Below, in pieces: positions 1 to 8,467 of a DNA stretch of 64,000 bases (position 1 is its first letter; every line of letters begins with the position of its first letter). Under the pieces are notes generated by a model, which was given only the letters and a program-made list of their open reading frames with translations, searched no databases and had not been told where the DNA came from. The DNA comes from an uncultured Alphaproteobacteria bacterium (GTDB lineage Bacteria > Pseudomonadota > Alphaproteobacteria > Micavibrionales > Micavibrionaceae): the NCBI GenBank assembly GCA_946481075.1, contig CAMLMC010000001.1, forward strand, positions 868,001 to 932,000, read 5' to 3'. The position numbers were made by a program, and so were the translations under genes.

Positions 1-169
1 CTTTTGAAATGGTGTATTGCGGTTTGACGGGCCATTCGAAAACAAGGCGGGCATAATCATCATGCTGCCCCGTGCGTAAAGTCACGGCCTCTTGCGCAAG
101 CGCATCATGCGGCCACAAAGGGCCGCAGATCAGCGATAGAAGGAGCATCAGGGCAGGCAGAAACCGCAT
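1..169 (-). CDS. Secreted protein, N-terminal fragment cut by window edge
   Basis: Only the first 56 codons are visible, read leftward from an ATG at 169. The start encodes a clear Sec signal peptide (MRFLPALMLLLSLICG, then a likely cleavage after DALAQ), followed by a mature region with the motif DDYARLVFEWP. That RLVF(D/E)WP stretch is typical, from memory, of AMIN-like or TPR-containing periplasmic proteins found near flagellar genes in Alphaproteobacteria. It lies beyond the terminator of the cheZ operon, so it is probably a separate transcription unit. The function cannot be settled from a fragment. Confidence 0.6.
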   Translation of the reverse strand, partial: MRFLPALMLLLSLICGPLWPHDALAQEAVTLRTGQHDDYARLVFEWPVKPQYTISK

Positions 170-270
170 ATTCGAAAGGTGCCATACAGGGCGTGAAAGA
201 ACAAGGCGAAGCCTTACAAAACAAAGGACTTTTCCCCTTTTCCGCCGATATTGTCGTAATCATATAGGCC

Positions 271-304
271 AGAAAAAGAAATACCGGCCCGCAAGCGGAC
301 CGGC
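271..304 (-). terminator. Rho-independent terminator of the cheY-cheZ unit
   Basis: On the minus strand a GC-rich stem (284-292 pairing with 295-303, one G-T pair) is followed by a T-rich run (271-283 read in reverse). It lies 22 bases past the cheZ stop and before the next minus-strand gene. Confidence 0.75.
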
Positions 305-325
305 ATCTCTTGGTGAATGAAACTG

Positions 326-934
326 TTAATCGAAAGACGCCAGCAGTTTGTCAATTTCTTCCTGGCTGATTGCCTTGTCTGCAGACTGCGGCCCATTGAG
401 GAGGCTTTGCGCGTCATCCACGCTCACTGCGCGCTCTTCATACTCACCCTTCATCTTCAGGGGGCCGACCGTTTGGTCGAGCGTGGTCATGATTCGGTCA
501 ACGCGCCCGTCGATTTCAACCAGCACGCTAAACACCTTGCGGATACGCTGCCCTGTAATGTCCTGGAACGTGCAGGCCTCATACATCTGCGTTATGTGGT
601 TTCTCAACGCGTCGCCCTTGTCTCCGCCGACTTCGTCTGCAATCTTTTCGATGGCCTCACAGGTCGACATGATGGAATTGGTGGCTGTCGCGGTTGCCTC
701 GACAATCGCATCCAGTTCCTCCTTCGCGCTTGGCAGATGCGCGGACTTCACATGATCCGGCCTGCTATCGGCAATATCCTTTTTAAGCTGGGCGATCTTC
801 TCCGCCAGTTCCGCGATGTGCAAATATACTTCGCGGTTCTCGTTCGATTGGGGCGTCGCCGTTCCCATTTTATCGATAACGGAATTGATAATCTCCAGAA
901 CCTGGCCGCGGCCATAGGCTTTTGCATCGGTCAT
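326..934 (-). CDS. cheZ: Protein phosphatase CheZ
   Basis: This 202-residue protein matches CheZ, which dephosphorylates CheY-P and so resets the flagellar switch signal. The diagnostic motif FQDITGQRIRKV sits at residues 123-134. D125 and Q129 correspond to the catalytic Asp and Gln of enterobacterial CheZ. Most of the chain is predicted long helix, as in the CheZ four-helix bundle. The last residues (SQEEIDKLLASFD, 190-202) form a detached tail that in the family binds CheY-P. It lies directly downstream of cheY with a short gap, so the two are probably co-transcribed. The tail resembles the N-terminal motif of FliM encoded nearby (LNQDEIDSLL). Confidence 0.93.
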   Translation of the reverse strand: MTDAKAYGRGQVLEIINSVIDKMGTATPQSNENREVYLHIAELAEKIAQLKKDIADSRPDHVKSAHLPSAKEELDAIVEATATATNSIMSTCEAIEKIADEVGGDKGDALRNHITQMYEACTFQDITGQRIRKVFSVLVEIDGRVDRIMTTLDQTVGPLKMKGEYEERAVSVDDAQSLLNGPQSADKAISQEEIDKLLASFD

Positions 935-964
935 GATGTTTTCCCCTGTTACACCAAATTTCGA

Positions 965-1357
965 TTAAAACTCGCCCAGAACACTGGCGATTTTGGTTTT
1001 TAGCGTCTCAGCGTTAAACGGCTTGACGATATAATTGTTCACGCCCGCCTGTTTGGCTGCGATAACGTTTTCTGTTTTGCTTTCGGCGGTCACCATGATG
1101 AACGGCACTTTGCTGACATTGTCGTTCGTGCTGGCGCGGCACCCTTTCAGAAAATCAAGGCCGGACATAGGCTCCATATTCCAGTCGGAGATGACAAGGC
1201 CATATTTTTTCTGGTTTACCATTTCGAGCGCCATCGAACCATCCGTGGCCTCGTCAATGTTCTCAAATCCCAGCTGTTTCAGCAGGTTCTTGATAATTCG
1301 GATCATGGTCTGGTAATCATCCACGACCAAAACATTCATGCTTTTATCGACGCTCAC
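965..1357 (-). CDS. cheY: Chemotaxis response regulator CheY
   Basis: This is a 130-residue single-domain receiver with no output domain. The phosphorylation site is complete: acidic pair D13-D14, phosphoacceptor D58 (in SDWNM), T90 and K112 (in VKPF). Phospho-CheY binds FliM and FliN at the rotor to change rotation. The partners cheZ (immediately downstream) and fliM (same strand, upstream) support this role over that of a generic receiver. An SD-like run AAGGAGAA precedes the ATG. About 160 bases separate it from the MotE-like gene, so it may have its own promoter, but I see no sigma-54 match there. Confidence 0.93.
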   Translation of the reverse strand: MSVDKSMNVLVVDDYQTMIRIIKNLLKQLGFENIDEATDGSMALEMVNQKKYGLVISDWNMEPMSGLDFLKGCRASTNDNVSKVPFIMVTAESKTENVIAAKQAGVNNYIVKPFNAETLKTKIASVLGEF

Positions 1358-1517
1358 GGTAAATTCTCCTTAAATTGGCTGTGATAACTGTGAAAGCCTC
1401 ACGAATTTAAAATATATCCCAAATTGGTTAACGAATTCTAAGCCGAAAACGGGTCCTTCACCAATCGGCATAGTACGATGGAAGTCAGAGAACTCTAGGA
1501 AATACACAGGGCGATAC

Positions 1518-2285
1518 TTAAGGCGTGGCGGTCAAGGCCGGCAGATTTGGCAGCTTGTTCTGTTCCGCCAGCATGATGGTGACATTCCGCGCCTTTTCGG
1601 GATCCATGGCGGCGATAATCGGCGCGGATTTGCGTTCGGACATTTTGGTGACGACCTGCATCAGGACATCCATATCTAGGGAATTAAAGATACGCGCGGC
1701 ATCCTTGGCCTTCATGCCTTCATAGATTTTCACCAGACTGGCAATCCGCTCGTCCTCTTCTTCGGTCTGTTTTTTCAACAGTTCCTCGATATCCGCCTTG
1801 ATGATGGTGAGTTCTTGATATTTTTGTTCCAGCTCCGCCTGCCCTGCTTTCAAGAGGGCCTCGCGCATAGACAGTTCCTTTTCGCGGGTTTCAAGATCGC
1901 GGCGGCGTTTGGACAAATCGCTGAACAATTCCATCTTCACATCGGAATATTCATCATCAAGATCATCGGCCCCACGCCATTCAGCATCGGACGTATCCGG
2001 CACGGCAGGCGCTTTGCCAAGCGAAGGCGCTTCGATCTCGGGTTTACCCTGGGTGCCGGAACCGGAAAGAGCTTCGGCAGACGGCGGCGCAGCGACACCT
2101 GTTTTCGACTCGCTGGCGGAACCCGTGGCAGCGTCGGCCATGCTCTCGTCCGCGGCGGGTTCGATCTGTGCCAGATCAGTGGCCGCAACCTTGGCGCCGC
2201 TGACAAACTCGCTGAACCGCACACCAAACCCGATCGCGGCAACAATCATCAAAACGGGCAGAATGCGAAAAGTAAAAGTTTCCAT
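1518..2285 (-). CDS. MotE-like flagellar protein (MgtE_N-type domain)
   Basis: The 255-residue product has an N-terminal membrane segment (about residues 6-24), a low-complexity Ala/Ser/Gly/Glu linker, a coiled coil (about 125-180, rich in Lys/Glu heptads) and a C-terminal MgtE_N/FliG-like helical domain (about 185-245, with KDAARIFNSLDMDVLMQVV and IIAAMDPEKA). This architecture matches MotE, a periplasmic chaperone reported to stabilise MotC in Alphaproteobacteria. It lies between cheY and the DUF6468 gene in the fliM unit. motB/motC is not in the window, so the partner is unseen. The symbol is left blank because the assignment rests on architecture. Confidence 0.7.
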   Translation of the reverse strand: METFTFRILPVLMIVAAIGFGVRFSEFVSGAKVAATDLAQIEPAADESMADAATGSASESKTGVAAPPSAEALSGSGTQGKPEIEAPSLGKAPAVPDTSDAEWRGADDLDDEYSDVKMELFSDLSKRRRDLETREKELSMREALLKAGQAELEQKYQELTIIKADIEELLKKQTEEEDERIASLVKIYEGMKAKDAARIFNSLDMDVLMQVVTKMSERKSAPIIAAMDPEKARNVTIMLAEQNKLPNLPALTATP

Positions 2286-2294
2286 ACCGTGCCG

Positions 2295-2894
2295 TTATGC
2301 GTTCTTTCTTTTGTGACGGGACAATGCCTCAAACAATTCGCGTTCGGCCTGGCTTTGCAAGGCCGGCATTATTCCCTCATCATCGGAGAGCAAAAATTCG
2401 GCCTCCGCTTCTTCGTCGTATTCGCGGTCCTGAATCATAAAACCCAGCGGCGCGCTGTCATCATCCATAAAGGTCTCATGCGCACGGGGCTTTGCGCTTT
2501 GCGGCGCAGGGCGTTGATAATGGATTTCCTGCGGACCGATCCCGCCCGCGGCCTCCACCTGCTCTACCAGTTCGCGGTTTTTCTCGGCCAGTTTTTCAAG
2601 ACGACCGGCAAGGTTGTTTCCGGCCTCGTTCATGAACTTCAACTCATCGACCAGAAATTTAGAGTCATTGATAATGGCCTGTAAATTTACACCGGAATTC
2701 TTGGCAGCGTTCTGCAATCCCGCAATCGCTTTTTCGGCGGTATCGATATTGGATGTCAACCGGTTCAGAATTCCTTCCATTTCAAACCGGCTTTCACGGA
2801 AATGGCGCAGCGAGACAGACAAACGAAACCCGATAAAGACCGTGGCGGCCAGCAAAGCCAGAATGGCAATATCCATGAAATAGGCAAAAGTCAT
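2295..2894 (-). CDS. DUF6468-type membrane protein of the flagellar cluster
   Basis: This 199-residue protein has one N-terminal transmembrane helix (about residues 5-25), then a long helical and probable coiled-coil section (about 30-115), then an acidic, Pro/Ala-rich tail. It matches my memory of DUF6468, a family found beside fliM in Alphaproteobacteria. The start overlaps the fliM stop by 4 bases, which implies translational coupling, and the MotE-like gene follows within 10 bases. A role at the basal body is likely from context, but the activity is unknown. Confidence 0.65.
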   Translation of the reverse strand: MTFAYFMDIAILALLAATVFIGFRLSVSLRHFRESRFEMEGILNRLTSNIDTAEKAIAGLQNAAKNSGVNLQAIINDSKFLVDELKFMNEAGNNLAGRLEKLAEKNRELVEQVEAAGGIGPQEIHYQRPAPQSAKPRAHETFMDDDSAPLGFMIQDREYDEEAEAEFLLSDDEGIMPALQSQAERELFEALSRHKRKNA

Positions 2895-3997
2895 TCATCA
2901 CCCCCTTGTTTGGGCGGAATATATTTCTCTATACGCACGGCGATACTATCCTGCTTTTGTCCCACGGGTCCCTTGAACATCGGGAAATGGCCGCATCGCA
3001 ATTCCAGCTCATCCTGCATGCGGGTGTTGAGCAGCAATTTTGTACCAACCTTCCAGTTAAGCAGGTCGCGCAGCATGACGGTCTGCTCTCCCAGAACGGC
3101 CTGCAACTGTACTTCGGTTTGATAAAGCTCTTTGGTCAGGTGGGTTTCCCAGATGGAATCGCGTCCGAACTTTTCCCCCATGAACATCTGAAGGAGAAGT
3201 TCGCGGATCGGTTCCAGAGTCGCATAAGGGATGATAATTTCAACCCGGCCGCCGCGGTCGCCCATATCGACGCGCAGGCGTGCCAACACGCAAGCATTAC
3301 CGGATTGTGAAATGGTGGCGAAACGTGGGTTCGTTTCCATACGGTCAAGGTTGAAGGAAACCGGCGAGAGCGGGTCAAACGCGGAAGACAGATCGGACAA
3401 AGTCACCTGCACCATCCGTTCAACCAGCTTGGTTTCGATGGTGGTGTATGGGCGGCCCTCGACGCGGATCGCGGGTGTCCCTTTCCGTCCGCCGAGCAAA
3501 ACATCGACAACGGAATAAATAAGGGCGGAATCCGTCACCATCAAACCGTGGTTATCCCATTCCAAGGCCTTAAAGACTGACAGCATGGCAGGCAATGGGA
3601 TGGAATTCATGTAATCGCCAAAGCGAACAGTCGACACGTTGTCGAGGGACACTTCGACGTTGTCGGATGTCAGGTTGCGCAAGGACGTCGACATCAGACG
3701 CACCAGACGGTCGAACACGATGTCAAGCATCGGCAGACGTTCGTAATTGACCATCGCGGAATTGATCAGGGCCATCACGCCCGAGGTCTCGCCACCGCCT
3801 ATATCGTCGTCAAAGCCAAGAAGGGAATCGATTTCATCCTGATTGAGGATACGGGCCGCCGTTTCGCCGGACATCTCCTCCGCGGCGGCACCGCCATCCG
3901 CAGACGCGTCACCGCCTTCGCCAGACATGGATTCCCATTCCTCCATCATCTTGCGTTCTTCTTCGCTCATCGTCGCTGTGTCGGTCGTGTCGCTCAT
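2891..3997 (-). CDS. fliM: Flagellar motor switch protein FliM
   Basis: FliM forms the middle of the C-ring and is the main docking site for CheY-P. The CheY-binding peptide LNQDEIDSLL lies at residues 51-60, after an unusual acidic Ser/Gly/Ala-rich extension of about 45 residues. The FliM middle domain follows (MLDIVFDRLVRLMSTSLRNLT from residue 90), and the C-terminal SpoA-like region holds LLNWKVGTKL. At 368 residues it is somewhat longer than usual because of the N-terminal extension. It heads the minus-strand run fliM-DUF6468-motE, and a good sigma-54 promoter match lies just upstream. Confidence 0.95.
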   Translation of the reverse strand: MSDTTDTATMSEEERKMMEEWESMSGEGGDASADGGAAAEEMSGETAARILNQDEIDSLLGFDDDIGGGETSGVMALINSAMVNYERLPMLDIVFDRLVRLMSTSLRNLTSDNVEVSLDNVSTVRFGDYMNSIPLPAMLSVFKALEWDNHGLMVTDSALIYSVVDVLLGGRKGTPAIRVEGRPYTTIETKLVERMVQVTLSDLSSAFDPLSPVSFNLDRMETNPRFATISQSGNACVLARLRVDMGDRGGRVEIIIPYATLEPIRELLLQMFMGEKFGRDSIWETHLTKELYQTEVQLQAVLGEQTVMLRDLLNWKVGTKLLLNTRMQDELELRCGHFPMFKGPVGQKQDSIAVRIEKYIPPKQGGDE

Positions 3998-4053
3998 CCG
4001 TCTTCTATTATGCGCCTGTTACCATAAAGAATGAAATAGTCCTGATAAAGGTT

Positions 4054-4072
4054 ATCGCAAGAATCATGCCGT
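4054..4072 (-). promoter_or_regulatory. Candidate sigma-54 promoter for the fliM unit
   Basis: Read on the minus strand the sequence is CGGCATGATTCTTGC. It has GG at -24 and GC at -12 with exactly 10 bases between, and closely fits TGGCAC-N5-TTGC. It sits in the gap between fliL and fliM, about 57 bases before the fliM start. FlbD, encoded in this locus, would be the expected activator. Confidence 0.55.
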
Positions 4073-4107
4073 TCAATTATGGCATATTTCCATACTTAAG
4101 CATGCTC

Positions 4108-4758
4108 TTATTGTATCAGGATTTCCTGAAACAACACACCCTGCACCTCCACGGGGTATGATGCCTGATTGACACGGTTCAGCAATTCCATCTGCAAGCG
4201 GTAAATCCCTGCGGAACCACGCAAATCCTTGACGCGCAGTTCCCGCAGATAGGTCTGGAACTGGTCCACGACCCGCGGCATCACCTTTTCAACCGCGGCC
4301 ATATCACTCGCGTTTTTAAATTCCAGCTGAACCGACAAACGCAGATAACGCGGCGGTCCGTCATCGGAATTCAGGTTCACGATCATATCGGGAATTTTAA
4401 GGAACTGGGCGCCCGGCGCGGCGCAAACTTCCTTGCCGTCCTCGCCTGTTGTGCATACTTTTGCCTCGCCCTCGCCTTCCGCGCCTTCCGCATGCTCGCC
4501 TTCCGGTGCGGGAACGCAGGTTTCAACGCCCTGTTCATCGGTCGTGCAAACTTCCGCTGGTGCCTTGCCGAGAAGCGGGTCCAAAAACCCCATGAAATAA
4601 GCGCCCGCGCCGCCTGCTATAAGCAGCAGCAAAACCCCGCCTATAATAATGAAAAGCATCTTTTTGCTTTTCTTTTCCCCGCCCTCGCCTTCGCCGCCTT
4701 CCGCGCCTTCGCCATCCAGCGATGCGTTGACCGGACCGTCTTCTTCGTCTTCTGCCAT
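4108..4758 (-). CDS. fliL: Flagellar basal body protein FliL
   Basis: FliL is an inner-membrane protein around the stator that supports torque. This 216-residue copy has an acidic cytoplasmic N-terminus, one transmembrane helix (about residues 34-57) and a periplasmic FliL domain (about 118-216, with FLKIPDMIVNLNS and YLRLSVQLEF). The ATG at 4758 is preferred over an upstream TTG because GGGAAAGA lies at good spacing before it. The periplasmic linker carries two copies of a CTT-x-E-x-G-x-E-x-C motif (about residues 71-81 and 102-112). That gives four cysteines, which I do not recall in FliL proteins. It lies upstream of fliM on the same strand. Confidence 0.9.
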   Translation of the reverse strand: MAEDEEDGPVNASLDGEGAEGGEGEGGEKKSKKMLFIIIGGVLLLLIAGGAGAYFMGFLDPLLGKAPAEVCTTDEQGVETCVPAPEGEHAEGAEGEGEAKVCTTGEDGKEVCAAPGAQFLKIPDMIVNLNSDDGPPRYLRLSVQLEFKNASDMAAVEKVMPRVVDQFQTYLRELRVKDLRGSAGIYRLQMELLNRVNQASYPVEVQGVLFQEILIQ

Positions 4759-4978
4759 GGTGATCTTTCCCGAACTGGGTGAATGAATATTTGGCAAGTA
4801 TATAAATAAGTAAGCTTAACTACAACGCCCCTCTCTGATACATCCCCACCAATAGGGCGGGACTATCAGGCAAATTTTTCCGCTAGCCCCTGATTCGGCG
4901 GCGGAATTTGCCCTTGGCGGTAGCGTTTGCCGCTTTAAGACAAATCCATAACATCCTTGTATTGTTTGATTTTCCCCT

Positions 4979-4996
4979 TTGGCACGGCAGGTGCAA
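4979..4996 (+). promoter_or_regulatory. Sigma-54 promoter upstream of flgF
   Basis: TTGGCACGGCAGGTGCAA matches the -24/-12 consensus very well: GG at 4981-4982 and GC at 4993-4994, 10 bases apart. A transcript would start near 5006, shortly before flgF at 5029. This fits class II/III flagellar control by FlbD with RpoN. Confidence 0.8.
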
Positions 4997-5028
4997 CGTA
5001 TCTCCCGAACGAAGAGGTGTGAACAGGA

Positions 5029-5751
5029 ATGGAAAACTCTTTATATGTCGGATTGTCGGCCCAGGTCGCGCTTGAAGAGCGTATGGCCCTGATCGCGAAC
5101 AATGTCGCGAACATGACAACCCCCGGCTATCGCGGCCAAAACGGCGTGTTCAAGGAATTTATTTCCGATCAGCAACGCATGGACGCCGATGTCTCGCTGA
5201 CCTATAGCTATGGCCAATATCAGGTTACAGACCCCGGCCCGATCAAACAAACGGGCAATCCACTGGATGTCGCCCTTGTCGGCCCCGGCTTTATGGGTGT
5301 GCAAACGCCGGATGGCATTCAATATACCCGCGCAGGCAACTTCTCGCTCAATGAACTGGGCGAGGTCATCACAGCGACCGGCAACCGCGTCGCGGATCAG
5401 GGCGGGGGTACCATAACCGTCCCTGCCGATGCCGAATATATCACGATCGCCGAAGATGGCACGGTTTCAACAGAAGACGGCGCGATCGGCACCATTATGA
5501 TGGTGGAATTTGCCGATGTGCAAAAACTCGATCCTGCGGGCAACGGCAATTACAAAACCGATGAGGCTGCCCTGCCCGCCGAACGCACAAGAATGTTCCA
5601 GGGCCGCGTCGAAGGGTCGAACGTTCAACCCGTCATCGAAATGACGCGGATGATCGACGTATCCCGTGAATATCAATCCGTGCAGCGCATGGTGCAGAAC
5701 GAACATGACCGCCTTCGTACCGCGATCCAGCGGCTGATGCGGACAGGCTAG
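5029..5751 (+). CDS. flgF: Flagellar proximal rod protein FlgF
   Basis: FlgF is a 240-residue component of the proximal rod of the flagellar basal body, exported by the flagellar type III apparatus. The N-terminal rod motif (LYVGLSAQVALEERMALIANNVAN, seen from residue 5 in pieces) and the C-terminal heptad region ending near residue 240 are both present. It is the first gene of a plus-strand operon, flgF-flgG-flgA-flgH, behind a strong sigma-54 promoter match. The start ATG follows GAACAGGA closely. Confidence 0.95.
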   Translation: MENSLYVGLSAQVALEERMALIANNVANMTTPGYRGQNGVFKEFISDQQRMDADVSLTYSYGQYQVTDPGPIKQTGNPLDVALVGPGFMGVQTPDGIQYTRAGNFSLNELGEVITATGNRVADQGGGTITVPADAEYITIAEDGTVSTEDGAIGTIMMVEFADVQKLDPAGNGNYKTDEAALPAERTRMFQGRVEGSNVQPVIEMTRMIDVSREYQSVQRMVQNEHDRLRTAIQRLMRTG

Positions 5752-5781
5752 AATTAAGTAAGAAGGGAACAGGAGTAGACA

Positions 5782-6567
5782 ATGAGATCTCTTGATATCG
5801 GCGCAACGGGCATGCTGGCCCAGCAGATGAACGTGGATGTTATATCCAACAACATCGCCAACATGACGACGAGCGGGTTTAAACGCCAACGCGCGGAATT
5901 TCATGACCTTATCTATCAAAACAAACTGCGCCCCGGCGCGACATCCTCCGATGCCGGAACAACGGTGCCGGCCGGTATGCAATTCGGTCTTGGTGTTGGC
6001 CTTGGCTCCATCTACCGCCTGCATGAACAAGGCACGATCAAGATGACGGAAAACCCGCTCGATCTTGCAATCACCGGCAAGGGATACTTCCAGATTCAAC
6101 TTCCTAATGGCGATACCGGATATACACGCTCCGGCGTCTTCCAGATCAATGAAAACGGCGAACTGGTGAATGCGCAAGGCTATGCCGTTCAACCGGGTAT
6201 AACAATCCCCGCCGATGCCCTCGATGTCGCCGTCAACACATCGGGCGAAATCTCTGTCCTGCAACCCGGGGCGACGGCCTCGACCGTTGTGGGACAGTTG
6301 CAAATTGCCAGTTTCGTGAACCCGGCCGGCCTTCTCGGCATCGGCGACACCATGTTCCTTGAAACGGATGCATCGGGCGCGGCCACGGTCGGCAACCCGG
6401 CGGAAGATGATTTCGGGCAGATACGTCAGGGCGCGCTGGAAAATTCCAACGTCAACGTGGTGGAAGAAATCACGAACCTGATCGCGGCGCAGCGCGCGTA
6501 CGAGATGAACTCGAACGTCATCTCGACCAGCGATGAGATGCTGCAAACAGCCACCCAGCTTCGATAA
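5782..6567 (+). CDS. flgG: Flagellar distal rod protein FlgG
   Basis: FlgG builds the distal rod that passes through the P and L rings. It is 261 residues, the normal family length. The N-terminus has the rod signature (VISNNIANMTTSGFKRQRAEF) and the extended FlgG-specific stretch that follows. The C-terminus has the matching helix (NLIAAQRAYEMNSNVI). An AGGAG motif precedes the ATG. It sits 30 bases after flgF and 21 bases before flgA in one operon. Confidence 0.97.
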   Translation: MRSLDIGATGMLAQQMNVDVISNNIANMTTSGFKRQRAEFHDLIYQNKLRPGATSSDAGTTVPAGMQFGLGVGLGSIYRLHEQGTIKMTENPLDLAITGKGYFQIQLPNGDTGYTRSGVFQINENGELVNAQGYAVQPGITIPADALDVAVNTSGEISVLQPGATASTVVGQLQIASFVNPAGLLGIGDTMFLETDASGAATVGNPAEDDFGQIRQGALENSNVNVVEEITNLIAAQRAYEMNSNVISTSDEMLQTATQLR

Positions 6568-6588
6568 GCGGTAACGGATAGGAGTAAG

Positions 6589-7557
6589 ATGATGACAAGG
6601 GATTTGTTCGAAAAATTTGAACTGGCGGCACGTATTGCCCTGTTCCTGTTTTCGCTCTGCCTCGGCATGATGGTGCTGGTGGCCGGAACGCGGGCTGCCC
6701 TTGCCGCAACATTGAAATCCGAATCCGTTATCACCGGAGACTATATCCGCCTCGGCGATGTGTTCGACGGTGTCAAAAACGCGGATTATATCCTCGGCCC
6801 CGCCCCCGCGCCGGGCAAGGATATGATCCTCAATGCCCGCACGCTTTATAAAATCGCCTCGGCCCTGAACGTGGAATGGCAACCCGCCTCCTCCGCAGAA
6901 CAACTGGTTCTCAAACGCGATGCCAGCATTATTCCGGTGGTTGCGATCACCGACAAACTGGAATCGAAACTGGCGGATGACGGCGTCGATGGCAAATTCT
7001 CGATCATCTATACCAATCAACCTTCCGACATCATCCTTTCGGGCGGCAGCAAGACAACAATGGAAGTGACGGCGCTTAGCCGCGATGCGCAGAACGATAC
7101 GTTCAACGCGATTATCGTTGCGCCCTCCGCCGCAGATCCGCAGAAACGCATCACAGTATCAGGCCGCATCGAACGCCTTATTCCCGTCCCTGTCCTGGCC
7201 AACACGCTGCGCAACGGCGACATTATTGGCACCCGTGATATCGACTGGATCGACATACAGCAAAACCGTATTGCGAACGGCACATTGCTCGATGAATCCG
7301 ATCTCATCAACATGACCCCCCGCCGGATGGTTCAGGCAGGCAAACCGGTCATCAGCAACGAACTCGAAAGCCCAAAAATGGTCGACCGTGGTGATAGCAT
7401 CACCCTCGTCTTCGAAACAGGTCCGATGGTTCTGACCGCCAAAGGCAAATCGCTTCAAGCAGGCGCTATCGGCGATACGGTCCGCGTTTCGAACACGGAT
7501 AGCAACAAGAATTTATCGGGCATTGTCACCGCCTATCGTGAAGTGACCGTGCGATAG
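6589..7557 (+). CDS. flgA: P-ring assembly chaperone FlgA
   Basis: FlgA is a periplasmic chaperone needed for FlgI polymerisation into the P ring. The product is 322 residues with a hydrophobic export signal (about residues 15-40, ending in ALAA). Central domains follow, then a C-terminal SAF-like domain with paired NGDIIGTRDIDW and KPVISNELE elements and the ending KNLSGIVTAYREVTV. It lies between flgG and flgH, the usual alphaproteobacterial order. Two adjacent ATG codons follow AGGAGTAAG; the first is used here. Confidence 0.93.
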   Translation: MMTRDLFEKFELAARIALFLFSLCLGMMVLVAGTRAALAATLKSESVITGDYIRLGDVFDGVKNADYILGPAPAPGKDMILNARTLYKIASALNVEWQPASSAEQLVLKRDASIIPVVAITDKLESKLADDGVDGKFSIIYTNQPSDIILSGGSKTTMEVTALSRDAQNDTFNAIIVAPSAADPQKRITVSGRIERLIPVPVLANTLRNGDIIGTRDIDWIDIQQNRIANGTLLDESDLINMTPRRMVQAGKPVISNELESPKMVDRGDSITLVFETGPMVLTAKGKSLQAGAIGDTVRVSNTDSNKNLSGIVTAYREVTVR

Positions 7558-7586
7558 AACATGAAAGAGTAAGGAGTAACAGGGAC

Positions 7587-8324
7587 ATGAAAAAGACACT
7601 TCTGATACTGGCGGCCACCACATCGCTTGCGGCATGCAGCGCCACCGAACGGCTTGCCGATGTCGGCCGCGCTCCGGCGATGACCCCCATTGAAAATCCG
7701 ACGACACAGGAAAATTACCGCGCGGTTTCCATGCCGATGCCAACCCCCCAGATCGAAGAGAAAGAGAAAAACTCCCTTTGGGCCAGCAATCGTCAGACCT
7801 TCTTCAAGGACCAGCGCGCGGCCACAGTTGGCGATATCCTGACCGTCGTTCTCGACATCAAGGACAAGGCGGAACTGGATAATGAAACCGAACGCACACG
7901 CTCCAGCAGCGAAGGCGCGGGACTGAATGCCCTTCTCGGCTATGAACAGGCCTTGGGTCAGGTTCTGCCAGAAGCCATTGACAACGAAAACCTTGTCGAA
8001 GCGGGCGCGAATTCCGCACATGCTGGATCGGGCACCATCGACCGCGAAGAAAAGATTCAGATGAAACTCGCCGCAACGGTGACGCAGGTATTGCCCAACG
8101 GCAATCTCGTCATTCAGGGTCGTCAGGAAGTGCGCGTGAATTTTGAAAAACGTATTTTGGAACTTGCGGGCGTGATCCGTCCGCAGGATGTGGGAATCGA
8201 TAATTCTATTTCTTACGAAAAAATTGCCGAAGCGCGCGTCTCCTACGGCGGCAAGGGACAAATTACAGATGTCCAACAGCCGCGCTATGGCCAGCAAGTT
8301 TACGATATCCTGTTCCCGTTCTAA
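7587..8324 (+). CDS. flgH: Flagellar L-ring lipoprotein FlgH
   Basis: FlgH forms the outer-membrane L ring around the rod. The 245-residue precursor has a lipoprotein signal with lipobox LAAC (Cys at residue 17). The FlgH core carries SLWASNRQTFFKDQRAATVGDILTV (in pieces from about residue 65), and the C-terminal NLVIQGRQEVRVNFE and VSYGGKGQITDVQQPRYGQQ are family features. It is the last gene of the flgF operon and is followed by a strong hairpin terminator. Confidence 0.96.
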   Translation: MKKTLLILAATTSLAACSATERLADVGRAPAMTPIENPTTQENYRAVSMPMPTPQIEEKEKNSLWASNRQTFFKDQRAATVGDILTVVLDIKDKAELDNETERTRSSSEGAGLNALLGYEQALGQVLPEAIDNENLVEAGANSAHAGSGTIDREEKIQMKLAATVTQVLPNGNLVIQGRQEVRVNFEKRILELAGVIRPQDVGIDNSISYEKIAEARVSYGGKGQITDVQQPRYGQQVYDILFPF

Positions 8325-8407
8325 GCGAGGACTGCTTGTTAAGGCCAGAATGGTCCGGAACAGATATCAGGGGGCGGGTATCGTAAAAACACCCTTACTC
8401 CAAACGA

Positions 8408-8437
8408 AAACCGGCGGGAGAATCCGCCGGTTTTTTT
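8408..8437 (+). terminator. Rho-independent terminator after flgH (probably bidirectional)
   Basis: A 7-bp GC stem (8411-8417 with 8424-8430) is followed by seven Ts. The A-rich left flank means it could also terminate dksA coming from the right. Confidence 0.85.
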
Positions 8438-8467
8438 ATTTCTTGGAATGGCAGATAGCCTTCTGCT

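Noticed and set aside
5467..7020. 517-codon open frame on the minus strand
   Set aside because: It is antisense to flgF-flgG-flgA, which are certain genes. It is His/Arg/Gly-rich in the way expected from reverse reading of a GC-rich gene, and no domain is recognisable.
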